Source: UBA10347 sp905182135
GTDB lineage: Bacteria > Actinomycetota > Acidimicrobiia > Acidimicrobiales > UBA10347
Reading direction: 5' to 3'
Assembly (NCBI GenBank): GCA_963925805.1
Contig: CAWUSE010000024.1
Span: 1 to 64,000 of the forward strand
DNA: 64,000 nucleotides
Shown: one piece after another, positions 1 to 9,075 of the stretch
Layout of the letters: each line of letters opens with the position of its first letter
Numbering within the stretch: the stretch's first letter is position 1
Made by a program: the position numbers and the translations under genes
The notes under the pieces: generated by a model
What the model saw: only the letters and a program-made list of their open reading frames with translations
What the model was told of the DNA's origin: nothing
Databases searched by the model: none

Positions 1-90
1 GAGCCGACGAGCACTCGCTGCGCCGATTCCACTTGCGGCTCCGGTCACGATTGCGACCTTGCCAGCGAGTCGCGTTTTATCGATGTTCAT
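1..90 (-). CDS. Short-chain dehydrogenase/reductase, N-terminal part only
   Basis: The first 30 residues of a protein that runs off the left edge. Reading starts at the ATG at 88-90 and contains VAIVTGAASGIGAASARRL, the TGxxxGxG nucleotide-binding turn of classical short-chain dehydrogenases (NAD(P)-dependent oxidoreduction of alcohols or ketones). A GGGGAC ribosome site lies just upstream of the ATG. The substrate cannot be inferred from this piece. Confidence 0.85.
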   Translation of the reverse strand, partial: MNIDKTRLAGKVAIVTGAASGIGAASARRL

Positions 91-400
91 TGAAGTCCCC
101 GTTCATTGACACGTTCTGTTGTGCCTGCGTGTGTCCTGTCCATCGCCAGCATTGCAGGCCGCGAGTCAACGTGCCTAAGCGCCAAGTCCGGGTTGATGGT
201 GGGTGATGTTGTTCCGGGGGTTTCAGCTGAGCGACGGGCCTCCTCATCGGGTGGGTCCGCAGCGTGTTCAATGACCGAATTCGTGAAAGGCTCGATTGAG
301 TTTGCGCTGTTGGAACGGAGGTCACTCGTTGTTGTGTCGTCGCCGACGTGCGCTATCGCGGTGGGCACCAAGCGTTGAGAAAGTCTCGATATGGGGCGTT
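91..400. other. Gene-free stretch
   Basis: About 310 bases between the SDR start and the acetyltransferase stop. Open frames exist on both strands, but none has a recognisable domain, a convincing start or neighbour-like codon use. No repeat or clear hairpin was seen. Confidence 0.5.
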
Positions 401-913
401 TCAACTGACGTTGTCAAAGGGAGTAGAGTACCGAAACGAACCTGTGATCGAATCGTTCCATGCGGTCAGTGGAAGTATCTGAAAATGAGGGCCCCACTGA
501 ACCTTGGGAGCTTCGATTCGGAGGTCGGTTGACGGAACGAACCCAAACCGCGAGTAGTAGCTGGGATCGCCGAGCAGAGCGATTAGCGGTTCGCCTGCGG
601 CATCAGCGGCCCCGATCATCGCGTGCATTAAGGCTGATCCAACACCGGTGTGCTGAGAGTCTGGGATTACGCCAAGAGGTCCGAGACCCACACAGGGCAC
701 GTCATCGACGTGGCCGCGCGTGCAGACATTATGTCCGACGACCCGGCCACCGCTCTCTGCAACCCAGGAGAGGGCCGGAAGCCAACCATTGCATTCACGT
801 AGCTCGTCCACGAGGCGTGCTTCGGCTGCTTCCATCTCGTCTTGACCAAACGCGGCAGCTTGCACCGCACGTGATGCGTCCTGGTCTGTTGCTCTTTCTC
901 GTCTGATGATCAC
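401..913 (-). CDS. GNAT family N-acetyltransferase
   Basis: 170 residues, GTG start at 913. The protein has the GNAT fold outline: an N-terminal segment (IIRRERATDQDASRAVQ), a central strand with GLGPLGVIPDSQ, and the acetyl-CoA pyrophosphate-binding loop QHTGVG at residues 87-92. The C-terminal GDPSYYSRFGF is typical of the YhbS-like subgroup of predicted acetyltransferases. It probably transfers acetyl from acetyl-CoA to an amine, but the acceptor is unknown. It stands alone; the nearest genes are 300 and 420 bases away. A TAGCGT hexamer lies 8 bases before the start and may be the -10 of a near-leaderless transcript. Confidence 0.88.
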   Translation of the reverse strand: MIIRRERATDQDASRAVQAAAFGQDEMEAAEARLVDELRECNGWLPALSWVAESGGRVVGHNVCTRGHVDDVPCVGLGPLGVIPDSQHTGVGSALMHAMIGAADAAGEPLIALLGDPSYYSRFGFVPSTDLRIEAPKVQWGPHFQILPLTAWNDSITGSFRYSTPFDNVS

Positions 914-1334
914 AGGTGCCGACGCTACTTGTCGCGCGCTCTTATGGTCTCGCGTTTTCGATTGGACGACAAGAAGGAATTGGTGTGTAGAGGGGCTGCC
1001 ATATTTTCGTTTCTGAGTCGCGAAGTCGCGAAGTCGCGAAGTCGCGGGGTGGAGGCGGCGAGACGTCGGCGACCCCGGCGGTCTCGTCGGTCTCGCCTAG
1101 CGAGCGATAGTCGTGCTGGTCGAGCGCCAACTCGCTAAGCGCGGTCTACTCAAGATGGACGGTTATTCACCAGGCGCAAACATGAATTCGATATCGACGC
1201 CGTGACGCTAATAGGCACTTCTGGTCCGATTCCAGACGCCATCAAACATTGATGATCCGGTTGCCCAGATCACCAATGAAGAGAGGAATTTCCGGCAGAA
1301 AGGAGAGTTCGCGTTACCGAGATCTACCGTGCCG
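914..1334. other. Gene-free stretch with a short tandem repeat
   Basis: About 420 bases upstream of the acetyltransferase and downstream of the monooxygenase stop. The only structure seen is the 8-bp tandem repeat at 1017-1047. Open frames here are low-complexity (arginine/serine-rich) and look spurious. Confidence 0.5.
1017..1047. repeat. 8-bp tandem repeat, about four copies
   Basis: The unit gtcgcgaa occurs three times in a row, followed by a partial fourth copy (gtcgcgg). The array is noncoding. It looks like a simple slippage microsatellite. Confidence 0.85.
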
Positions 1335-2981
1335 TCAGGCGTGCAGCACAAATCCTCGGTAACCATCGTCGACGACGTCTTCGCAAATCAATCGGTATGT
1401 GCCAACGCCTCCGACATAAGGCAGAAACACGCGGGGCTTCCCCGGCACATTTGCACCCATGTACCAGGAGTTGGCCTTGGGATAAAGCGTGGCGTCACCG
1501 ACCTCGACGACATGCTGGACCCATTCGGCTTCGGCCCCAGCGTCGGCTTCGATCGTGGTTTGACCGGCGTCTCGTAAGTGCACCAGGCAGTCGGCCACGA
1601 AGTCAACGTGCTGTTCGATCGAAACCATCATGTTCGACAGCACTGATGGGCTTCCTGGGCCGGTGATAAGGAACAGATTTGGGAATCCCGACACGCAGAG
1701 GCCGAGATAGGTCCGAGGTCCATCGGCCCAGGCCTGCTTTAGTTCAGCTCCACCAACTCCGCGGATATCGACAGCAACAACTGCTCCGGTCATCGCATCG
1801 AAGCCGGTGGCCATAACGATCGCGTCGAACTCGAAGGACTCGGCCGACGTCTCGATGCCTGAGTCGGTTACTCCCACGATGGGTGTCTCGAGCAAGTCGA
1901 CCAGGGTGACGTGTTCTTCGTTGAACGTTTGGTAGTAGTTCGTGTCCAGGCACGGGCGCTTCGTCCCGATTGGGTGATTTGTGGGACAGAGTTTCTCGGC
2001 GACCGCTTGATCATTCACGATCGACCGGATCTTGCTGTGCACGAAGGCCGCGGCGAGGTCGCTGGCGCCTTGATTGACGCGGATGTCGTTGTAGGCGGCT
2101 ATGACGCCGCCGAGGCTGCCTGACTTCCAACCTTGCTCGAAGTGGGCGCGACGTTGGGGTTCGGAGTCTTCCATAGCGGACTTGGTCGGGAGTTCCCGCA
2201 CAACACCGCCAGCCGAGTAGCGCTGTTCGCGACGATACGCAGGGTAATTCTCTTTGACCTCGGCTACTTCGGCAGCATCATTCGGCCCGTTGAATGCAGG
2301 CATGCTGAAGTTCGGTGTGCGTTGGAAGATCGTGAGTGATGAAGCTTGGGATGCGATAATCGGAATGGATTGGATGGCCGAGGAGCCGGTACCAACTACC
2401 GCTACGCGTAGGCCGCTGAAGTCGACCTCGTGATGTGGCCACCGACCGCTGAAGTAGACATTGCCAGCGAAGTCGTCGATGCCGTCGAGTTCTGACGATT
2501 TGGGTACCGAGAGACAGCCGGTAGCCATCACATAGTGACCGCACGACACGGTGTCGCCATTACTCGTCGAAATTAACCATCGGCGATTGACCTCATCCCA
2601 ACGGGCAAAATCGACCTTGGTGTCGAACTGGATGTCGCGCCGCAGGTCATGGCGATCGGCGACATGGTTCGCGTAGCGAAGAAGTTCTGGTTGGGTGGCG
2701 AACTTCTCGGACCATTCCCATTCCTGTTCGAGTTCGACATCCCATGAGTATGAATAGTCGATGCTGCGTACGTCGCAGCGGGCACCGGGGTACCGGTTCC
2801 AGTACCAGGTGCCGCCGACCCCTGATCCAGCCTCGAAGACCCGTGCCGAGAACCCTTCGTTGCGTAATCGATGCAATAGATACATCCCGGCGAAGCCAGC
2901 TCCGACGACAACAACCTCGAAGTCAACGTCGCCTGATCTACCGGGGCTGTTCATGCCGTTCATACCGTTCTGTTCAGACAA
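1335..2981 (-). CDS. Flavin-dependent monooxygenase, Baeyer-Villiger (CHMO/PAMO) type
   Basis: 548 residues. The FAD dinucleotide fold GAGFAG is at 27-32, followed by GGTWYWNRYPGARCD at 56-70, which matches the type I BVMO signature GGxWxxxxYPGxxxD. The NADPH-binding GTGSSA is at 197-202. The BVMO fingerprint region reads FAGNVYFSGRWPHHEVDF at about 171-188: F, G, W and P are kept but the usual histidine of FxGxxxHxxxWP is Phe-177. The family inserts one oxygen from O2 next to a ketone using NADPH. The open frame begins at a TTG; ATG codons at residues 7 and 10 are alternatives. It lies 3 bases after the alcohol dehydrogenase on the same strand, so alcohol to ketone to ester is a plausible sequence; substrate unknown. 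Confidence 0.9.
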   Translation of the reverse strand: MSEQNGMNGMNSPGRSGDVDFEVVVVGAGFAGMYLLHRLRNEGFSARVFEAGSGVGGTWYWNRYPGARCDVRSIDYSYSWDVELEQEWEWSEKFATQPELLRYANHVADRHDLRRDIQFDTKVDFARWDEVNRRWLISTSNGDTVSCGHYVMATGCLSVPKSSELDGIDDFAGNVYFSGRWPHHEVDFSGLRVAVVGTGSSAIQSIPIIASQASSLTIFQRTPNFSMPAFNGPNDAAEVAEVKENYPAYRREQRYSAGGVVRELPTKSAMEDSEPQRRAHFEQGWKSGSLGGVIAAYNDIRVNQGASDLAAAFVHSKIRSIVNDQAVAEKLCPTNHPIGTKRPCLDTNYYQTFNEEHVTLVDLLETPIVGVTDSGIETSAESFEFDAIVMATGFDAMTGAVVAVDIRGVGGAELKQAWADGPRTYLGLCVSGFPNLFLITGPGSPSVLSNMMVSIEQHVDFVADCLVHLRDAGQTTIEADAGAEAEWVQHVVEVGDATLYPKANSWYMGANVPGKPRVFLPYVGGVGTYRLICEDVVDDGYRGFVLHA

Positions 2982-2984
2982 GAT

Positions 2985-4136
2985 CTACGCGTGCACGAGA
3001 ACGCCGCGGATGTTCTCACCGTCGCGCATGGCTTGATATCCCACATTGATATCGCTTAGTGGGTAGGTGGCCGTGATGAGTTCGTCGAGTTTGAGTTTGC
3101 CGGCTTGATACATCGATAACAGGTTCGGGATATCGGCTCGGGGGTTTAGGGAACCAAAGATCGATCCCTTGATTTCCTTTTGCCACATGGCTAGTTCGAG
3201 CAGGTTGACCGATGATGTTTTTTGGCTGATTGGCGCTAACCCTGTCACGACGATGGTGCTTCCCTTGCCGGCGAGAGCAGTCGCCATCTCCATAAGTTCA
3301 CCGTGCATCACGCCCGGGGTCATGATTACCTTGTCGGCCAGACGGCCTTGCGTCATTTGCACGACTTCGGGCATGGCGTCTTCCATTGAACCGAACGTGT
3401 GAGTGGCGCCGAACTCCATTGCCTTCTCTCGTTTGAACTCGATCGGGTCAACGGCGATGACATGTTTGGCGCCCGCCATGGCTGCGCCTTGCACAGCGTT
3501 CATGCCGATGCCGCCCGTGCCGACCACAACAACGGTGTCGCCAGGACGCACGTCGGCCCGACGAGTCGCAGACCCCCAGCCAGTTGCAACGCCGCAGGAC
3601 ACAAGTGCTACGGCCTCAAGGGGAAGATCCTTGTCGACCTTGATGACCTGGGCCTCAGAGACACAGGTGTATTCGGAGAAGGTGCCGAGTTTGGCGATCA
3701 TCAAAAGTTCCGTGTCACCGAGCCGATGTCGGCTGGTGCCATCGGTGATCATGCCCGGAAGGAAGGTTCCGCCACCGGCATCACAAAGGTTCTGACGCCC
3801 GGTTGCGCAGTAATGACAGGTCCCGCACGATGGTACGAACGACGCAGACACATGGTCGCCGACCTCGACGCTCGTGACGTGCGGACCGATTTCGGCGATG
3901 ATCCCTGAGCCCTCGTGACCGCCGATCATTGGGTACATGCTGCCGGTCATTCCCATGGCCTTGGCTTGTGCCTCGTCCGGAACAAAGTCGCCGGTCACCA
4001 GGTGTTCATCGCTGTGACAGAGCCCGGCGTGGGTCCACTTCACCAGGACCTCACCGACCTTTGGCGAGTCGACCTCGATCTCTTCGATCTTCCAGTCTTG
4101 ACCGGCACCGTGGATAATTGCTGCGTTGCACTTCAT
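2985..4136 (-). CDS. Zinc alcohol dehydrogenase, NDMA-dependent type (MDR superfamily)
   Basis: 383 residues, ATG preceded by GGGGGC. Catalytic zinc ligands are visible: Cys-40 in GLCHSD and the GGHEGSG motif near 73. The structural-zinc loop CGTCHYCATGRQNLC has four cysteines spaced C-x2-C-x2-C-x7-C, and the cofactor fold GTGGIGMNAV is in the second half. The N-terminus (MKCNAAIIHGAGQDWKIEEI) is characteristic of actinobacterial nicotinoprotein dehydrogenases that retain bound NAD(H) and are assayed with N,N-dimethyl-4-nitrosoaniline. It is the upstream gene of a two-gene unit with the monooxygenase and likely supplies it with a carbonyl substrate. Confidence 0.92.
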   Translation of the reverse strand: MKCNAAIIHGAGQDWKIEEIEVDSPKVGEVLVKWTHAGLCHSDEHLVTGDFVPDEAQAKAMGMTGSMYPMIGGHEGSGIIAEIGPHVTSVEVGDHVSASFVPSCGTCHYCATGRQNLCDAGGGTFLPGMITDGTSRHRLGDTELLMIAKLGTFSEYTCVSEAQVIKVDKDLPLEAVALVSCGVATGWGSATRRADVRPGDTVVVVGTGGIGMNAVQGAAMAGAKHVIAVDPIEFKREKAMEFGATHTFGSMEDAMPEVVQMTQGRLADKVIMTPGVMHGELMEMATALAGKGSTIVVTGLAPISQKTSSVNLLELAMWQKEIKGSIFGSLNPRADIPNLLSMYQAGKLKLDELITATYPLSDINVGYQAMRDGENIRGVLVHA

Positions 4137-4394
4137 TTCGCCCCCGAAGAAGTTGTTTCGACTCAGTCTGGTTCTGACCGGAGCGCGCGGTCAAACGGGT
4201 CGCGGTGTCGTAGGACGAACATGACGGTCAGTGCCCCATCGAAAACTCGACATGTCGATGCTCATGTGCCCCTTGAACAATCGCAGCGCGCTGCGTGCAA
4301 GATGGCTCTCGGGACGTGTCCATGGCACCGAGTCGCCGAACCAGACGGTTGCCGAGGATCAGCCCGAGGGCTTCTGAGCCGCCACGTCTGGATC

Positions 4395-4400
4395 TAATAT
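4395..4400 (+). promoter_or_regulatory. Leaderless -10 element for the two-domain VOC gene
   Basis: TAATAT, 6 bases before the GTG at 4407. A weak -35 (TTCTGA, 4372-4377) sits 17 bases upstream. The spacing implies that transcription starts at the start codon. Confidence 0.55.
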
Positions 4401-4406
4401 GCAGAT

Positions 4407-5285
4407 GTGATTCTGACTCGCATTGACCACGTGATCCTGGCCGTCGCCGACTTGGATGGCTCAGCTCAACTCTTCGAGCAGCTGGGGCTCTCGCTGACGC
4501 AGCCGATGCGCCACAAGGATGCTGCCACCGAGAATCAGGTGTTCTTCATCGGTAACGAAAGCTCCGAGTTTTACGTCGAGTTGCTCTCCGTTCACGATCG
4601 AGATCGCGCTCTAGAGACCGGCCGATCGGATCTTCTCCGGGCCATTGATCGAGGCGGGTTGATGCGAGTGATGATGGAGGTTGACGATGCCGATGAGGCA
4701 AGGGGAAAACTCGGGGCCGCTGGTGTGACGATAGTGCAGGATCGGACAGTGCACCGGGACGACGGTTCGCTCATAGGTGAAGTTCTGATACCTGAGACCG
4801 AGTTGTTTGGTCTGGATATTGGCCTGATTAGCTACGCCGAGTCGCTGGTCAACCGATGTAGCCGCCACGCTGAAGGGGGACGATTCCGTCATCGACTTCC
4901 GCTGCTTCGACTGGATCATCTCGCTGCATTCGTCAGTGATCTAGATGCCACCACAGCAGCGTGGCGGTCCATCTTGGGCGTAGAGCTCAGTGGACGGGTC
5001 GAGGGCCATGGAATGCTGATTCATCAACTCCAGGTTGGTGATGCTGTGTTGGAACTGATTGCGCCCGATGGCTTGGACAGTCCAGTAGCAACCCGGCCCT
5101 TGGGACTGGCTTCGATGGCCGCCTTCGAGGTTGAGGACCTGCCGTCTTGTCGATCGTTGCTCGCCGATCAAGGGTTCGACCCGAACCCGATCACCCAGGG
5201 AGTGTTGCCTAACAGCGAGACAGTTGTTGTCGGTGGAGAAAAGCTCAGTGAGTTCACTCTCCAACTCATCTCTTTCGGGTCCTGA
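4407..5285 (+). CDS. Two-domain VOC (glyoxalase/epimerase fold) protein
   Basis: 292 residues, GTG start with no Shine-Dalgarno sequence. Two VOC modules follow each other: residues about 1-140 begin ILTRIDHVILAVADLDGSAQ and residues about 170-290 begin RLDHLAAFVSDLDATTAAW. Each has the paired beta-alpha-beta pattern and acidic/His positions suited to a divalent metal. Members of this superfamily include methylmalonyl-CoA epimerase, glyoxalases and extradiol dioxygenases, and the specific reaction cannot be told here. It is divergent from the alcohol dehydrogenase and precedes the CoA transferase by 270 bases. Confidence 0.85.
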   Translation: MILTRIDHVILAVADLDGSAQLFEQLGLSLTQPMRHKDAATENQVFFIGNESSEFYVELLSVHDRDRALETGRSDLLRAIDRGGLMRVMMEVDDADEARGKLGAAGVTIVQDRTVHRDDGSLIGEVLIPETELFGLDIGLISYAESLVNRCSRHAEGGRFRHRLPLLRLDHLAAFVSDLDATTAAWRSILGVELSGRVEGHGMLIHQLQVGDAVLELIAPDGLDSPVATRPLGLASMAAFEVEDLPSCRSLLADQGFDPNPITQGVLPNSETVVVGGEKLSEFTLQLISFGS

Positions 5286-5556
5286 CCAACCACGTACAAA
5301 TGACCAGAGTGGTTGGTGGCGAGGCCAGACCGTCCTGATTGATTCATAGGTTTCGAGTAGCCGATCGGACTCATCGGGTTGGGCGAACAAGAGCATGGCC
5401 CGGCATGCAGGACGCCGGTTTCAGGTCGGGCTAATCGGAATTGATTGATGCGATTAGTTAGTCCCAGAGCCGCCTTCGCTCCTGAGCTTCGTTTGGAATA
5501 GCGCCGATTTGGAACCCCCAACTACCATCTTGATCAGGACTACAGGAGGTGTCGGC

Positions 5557-6774
5557 ATGGCAGAACAGCCCGGGGCGTTAGCGGGTGGTCCTCTAACTGG
5601 GATCCGTGTCGTCGATCTTTCGGCGGTGGTCTCAGGGCCATTTGGGACCTCGATCCTGGCCGACCAAGGCGCTGACGTCATCGTCGTAGAGCAGGCCCAT
5701 GCGCCTGACATTATTCGTCAGTCCGGCCCGCTAGTCGAATCGGCACAAGGCGTAAGTTCTTGCTGGGCATCAATGAACCGCAACAAGCGATCGATCACGC
5801 TCAACCTCAAGGACCCGCGGGGAACAGAGCTAGTTCTGGCTCTCATCAGCGACGCCGATGTGGTGGTTCAGAACTTTCGTCCCGGGGCCATGGAACGCCT
5901 AGGCCTCGGATGGGAAGTGCTGCATGCCCTCAATCCAGATCTCGTAATGTGCTCGATAAGCGGCTTCGGAAGCGACGGGCCCTATTCGCATCGACCGGCG
6001 TTCGATGCCGTTGTTCAGTCGATTGCGGGCTATCCGATGGTCCAAGTGGACGATCTCGGCGAGCCGCAACTGATGGCAACCATCGTCTGCGACAAGGTGA
6101 CCTCGTTGAACGTCGCCCAATCGGTGTGCGCTGCTTTGGTCGCCCGGTCCTTGGGTCATGGTGGACAACACATCGAGATCGCCATGCTGGACGCGAGCAT
6201 CCATTTCCTGTGGCCGGAGGCTATGTGGAACCACACGTACATGGATCACGAGAGCGACACACCGGACTTGTCCACGATTTGCAAACTGTTTCGCACCACC
6301 GATGGTTGGGCAATGATCTACCCCCTAGGTACCGACGCACAGTGGCTAGCGTTGTGTGAAGCGCTCAATCGGCCGGACTTGGCAGAGGACACGCGGTTCG
6401 CTCAACTTTCCGGTCGCACCTTGCACGGGGACGAAATCAACGTGGAACTCCAGCGTGAAACTGAGCGCTTTACTACCGCAGCGTTGGTGAAGTTGATGGA
6501 CGAGGCTGATGTGCCGACAGCTCCGGTGAACACTCGAGAAGAAATGATCGACGATCCGCACATACAGCACAGGGGCATCGTGCAGGAGAGTGAGCATCCA
6601 ACGGCCGGCAGAATACGTTCGGTTCGGTCGCCAGCCTTGTTTTCGAAGACAACGTCGGTTCACACTCGCCACGCGCCATTGTTCGGCCAGCACACCGAGG
6701 AAATCTTAACGGAACTACTGGCAGTGTCGGCCGATGAGTTGGTAACCCTGCGCGCCGACGGCGTGATTGCTTGA
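5557..6774 (+). CDS. CaiB/BaiF family (class III) CoA transferase
   Basis: 405 residues from the ATG at 5557, chosen over an in-frame ATG at 5509 because AGGAGGT sits at 5544-5550. Family landmarks are GIRVVDLSAVVSGPFGTSILADQGADVIVVE at the N-terminus (shown here in part as ADQGADVIVVE), NRNKRSITLNLKDPRG, NFRPGAMERLGLG and SISGFGSDGPYSHRPAFDA. The enzymes move CoA between carboxylic acids through an aspartyl-anhydride intermediate. Neighbouring acyl-CoA ligase and acyl-CoA dehydrogenase-fold genes suggest a role in activating a carboxylate for degradation. The substrate is unknown. Confidence 0.93.
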   Translation: MAEQPGALAGGPLTGIRVVDLSAVVSGPFGTSILADQGADVIVVEQAHAPDIIRQSGPLVESAQGVSSCWASMNRNKRSITLNLKDPRGTELVLALISDADVVVQNFRPGAMERLGLGWEVLHALNPDLVMCSISGFGSDGPYSHRPAFDAVVQSIAGYPMVQVDDLGEPQLMATIVCDKVTSLNVAQSVCAALVARSLGHGGQHIEIAMLDASIHFLWPEAMWNHTYMDHESDTPDLSTICKLFRTTDGWAMIYPLGTDAQWLALCEALNRPDLAEDTRFAQLSGRTLHGDEINVELQRETERFTTAALVKLMDEADVPTAPVNTREEMIDDPHIQHRGIVQESEHPTAGRIRSVRSPALFSKTTSVHTRHAPLFGQHTEEILTELLAVSADELVTLRADGVIA

Positions 6775-6808
6775 CAGAGGTTCAGCGGCGCTGACGGGTC
6801 GAGAGCCA

Positions 6809-7092
6809 TCACCTAAACGCAGGCATGACTATGTCGCCGAAGCGGGTTGCTTCTTCATCGTGGGGATAGCCCGACAGGCAGAAGCTGGCTATGTCGAGAT
6901 CGCCTTTGCCATGATTGTTGAAGCAATGACGCCGGGCCGAGCCGCCACCAGCATGTCGATCGAGGTGGTTTGGGGCACGAACATCGCGGTCGAGTTCCAT
7001 GGGTCCCAACAGGGGCTTGCGACCGGCACGAGCACGTACTCAAACCCGGCTGCTTCCGCTGCCTGGGCGACGTTTACAAACAAACCGAACTC
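6809..7092 (-). pseudogene. Internally deleted luciferase-like monooxygenase (alkanesulfonate monooxygenase type) remnant
   Basis: On the minus strand, 7092-6889 reads EFGLFVNVAQAAEAAGFEYV followed by VPVASPCWDPW and LVAARPGVIASTIMAKAIST, then a stop. This is the N-terminal third of an SsuD-like flavin-dependent monooxygenase. In another frame it continues at once with FCLSGYPHDEEATRFGD and a stop at 6809, which resembles the extreme C-terminus of the same family (LSGYPHxEEAxRF). The roughly 250 residues between them are missing and a stop (TAG) precedes EFGLF. It is clearly non-functional; the assignment to SsuD-like rather than another LLM class rests on these two motifs. Confidence 0.8.
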
Positions 7093-7246
7093 CTATGCGT
7101 TGTCCGTCATAGAAATCCCCACCAGCCGTCGTAGTTTGATCCGATATATCCTTCAGGAGTTACGCGCTTCGGCTTAGAGACCGCACTGATCGGATCAGGC
7201 TGTGTCTGCGCCGACGAGCCCGACATTTTCTCTCGTCGGCCGTGGT

Positions 7247-8938
7247 CTATGTTGTCGCGTTTGTTTCGTTAAGGGCGGCGCGCAGTTTGTATTTCAGGAT
7301 CTTGCCGCCGACTGTCTCAGGGAAACTGTCCATGGCGATGATTCGCTTGGGTGTTTCGAATCCGGCCAGTCGCTCGCGCGAGAACATGATCACTGCAGCT
7401 TCGTCTAACTCGTGACCTGGCGACAGGATCACGCAGGCCGTCACCATCTCGCCCCAGGTGTCATCGGGAATACCAATGACCGCAGCGCGCGCAATGGACC
7501 GATGCTGATGAAGCACTGCTTCAACGCGGATAGATGACACGTTTTCGCCGCCGGACTTGACCATGTCTTTGTAGCGATCGACCATGACTCGCTGGTCCTG
7601 CTCGTCATAGGCGAAGGTGTCGCCGGAGTGGAACCAGTCGTCCTTCAGAGCCGCTTTCGTTGCCTCGGGATCCCGGTAATAACCCGAGAACATGGCAGGA
7701 GACCGATACACCGCTTCACCGTTGACACCGGGCTGGCCGCGTAGATCATTCCCGTCTGCATCTACAACGGTGGATCCCAGCAGCGGCGCAGGCACGCCCA
7801 CATAGTTCTGGGCTGGCGCGGTTGCTTCAAATAACTCGCGGTGCCGGTTGAGGAAGAATTGATGGGGGGCTAGACACTCGGTCTGCCCGATGAGTTCCCA
7901 ACAGACGAGGTTGGGTCGAGTCAACGCTTCGAAGGCTTTGAATGATTTCGGGTCGAGCGGCGCCCAGGCATAGAACATGGAGGTAATGGATGACAGGTCA
8001 TAGGTGGCAGGGTTCTCGTGGCACTCACGGATCAGACCCTCTATAAACTGCGGTGAGCCACCAAACAGGCAGGTCACATTCTCGTCTGTGCAGGCCTGGG
8101 CCATTTCTTTACCGTCGGGCTTACTCCCCATAATTACGGTGCCGCCTGCCATCAGCGGCCCAAACACCATCAGATGGTCACCGATGTGGAAGGTCATCGG
8201 GGTGAAGGTCGCGTGTACCAAATCGCGTTCGTGTTGAAGCCCGCGGGTCATCGACATGATCTGGCTCATTGCGCACATGTAGGTGTAGGTGTGCGAGATC
8301 ATCACTGCTTTGGGCTTGGCAGTCGTTCCCGAGGTGAACAGCACTTCCCAGATGTCATCGCCATGGATGGTGACGTCGGGCTCTTCGGCGCTTCGGCCAG
8401 CGATGAAGTCGTCAAAGGAAGGCGTCTCACCGCCATCAGACCCACCGACCATCATGATAGGAGTGAGCCCGCTTGCAGCCAGATCATCGCCATGTGTGTT
8501 CCACTGCTGTGCATCGGCGATCACAAACTCGGCACCGACACGGGCCAGGCACTCGTCAATTACGTCAGGCGCCATCATGATGTTGACCGGCGCAGCAACC
8601 ATGCCTGCTTTGGCGATAGCGATCTTCGAGAGCCATGCCTCAACCGAATTCTCAACCAACATCGCAACGCGAGCTGCTGGGGGAATTCCGCTGGACAGCA
8701 GCCCATTGGCGACTCGGTTGATGAGCTCATTAGCTTGGGCGTATGTGACACGGGCGTGTGCCGGGTTCACGGTTGCTTCCGGCGTCGCGACCAAACATTC
8801 TTTGTCTGGATCGCTCCATGTAACTCGCTCGATGACATCGCCCACCGAAACTCGGTTCCAGCGTTGATCGTTTCGCCGGTTACGGAAATTCTCGACATCA
8901 ATTTTCACGAACAGATCCCCAAACGTCAGTGTCTCCAC
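7247..8938 (-). CDS. AMP-forming acyl-CoA synthetase/ligase
   Basis: 563 residues, GTG start at 8938. The P-loop-like A3 motif reads LFTSGTTAKPKAV (usual TSGTTGxPK, here Gly to Ala). A later region has GEAVYRSPAMFSGYYRDPEA, HSGDTFAYDEQ, and the hinge and C-terminal domain DRYKDMVKSGGENVSSIRVE. The catalytic lysine is in ETVGGKILKYKLR near the end. It activates a carboxylic acid with ATP and CoA. It is divergent from the acyl-CoA dehydrogenase-fold gene at 9076 across a 137-base promoter region, and both likely serve one catabolic route. Chain length or aromatic preference cannot be read. Confidence 0.93.
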   Translation of the reverse strand: METLTFGDLFVKIDVENFRNRRNDQRWNRVSVGDVIERVTWSDPDKECLVATPEATVNPAHARVTYAQANELINRVANGLLSSGIPPAARVAMLVENSVEAWLSKIAIAKAGMVAAPVNIMMAPDVIDECLARVGAEFVIADAQQWNTHGDDLAASGLTPIMMVGGSDGGETPSFDDFIAGRSAEEPDVTIHGDDIWEVLFTSGTTAKPKAVMISHTYTYMCAMSQIMSMTRGLQHERDLVHATFTPMTFHIGDHLMVFGPLMAGGTVIMGSKPDGKEMAQACTDENVTCLFGGSPQFIEGLIRECHENPATYDLSSITSMFYAWAPLDPKSFKAFEALTRPNLVCWELIGQTECLAPHQFFLNRHRELFEATAPAQNYVGVPAPLLGSTVVDADGNDLRGQPGVNGEAVYRSPAMFSGYYRDPEATKAALKDDWFHSGDTFAYDEQDQRVMVDRYKDMVKSGGENVSSIRVEAVLHQHRSIARAAVIGIPDDTWGEMVTACVILSPGHELDEAAVIMFSRERLAGFETPKRIIAMDSFPETVGGKILKYKLRAALNETNATT

Positions 8939-9063
8939 TTAGATTACCGACCCTAAATCGTCGGTTGGAATTTGTTCTAAATGTCTCGTTAGCTGTGCAG
9001 TGAACACCTGGTCAAGACCAGGCCGTTCAGAGGGAAATGAGGTCACGAGCGCGTCATTTGGTT

Positions 9064-9069
9064 TAGCTT
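9064..9069 (+). promoter_or_regulatory. Leaderless -10 element for the acyl-CoA dehydrogenase-fold gene
   Basis: TAGCTT, 6 bases before the ATG at 9076. No Shine-Dalgarno sequence is present. Confidence 0.55.
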
Positions 9070-9075
9070 TTCCCT

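Noticed and set aside
460..906. 148-codon plus-strand frame
   Set aside because: It is antisense to the clear acetyltransferase and is Arg/Ser/His-rich with no family features.
6767..7177. 136-codon plus-strand frame after the CoA transferase
   Set aside because: The minus strand of the same bases carries recognisable LLM monooxygenase blocks; the plus frame has no family features.
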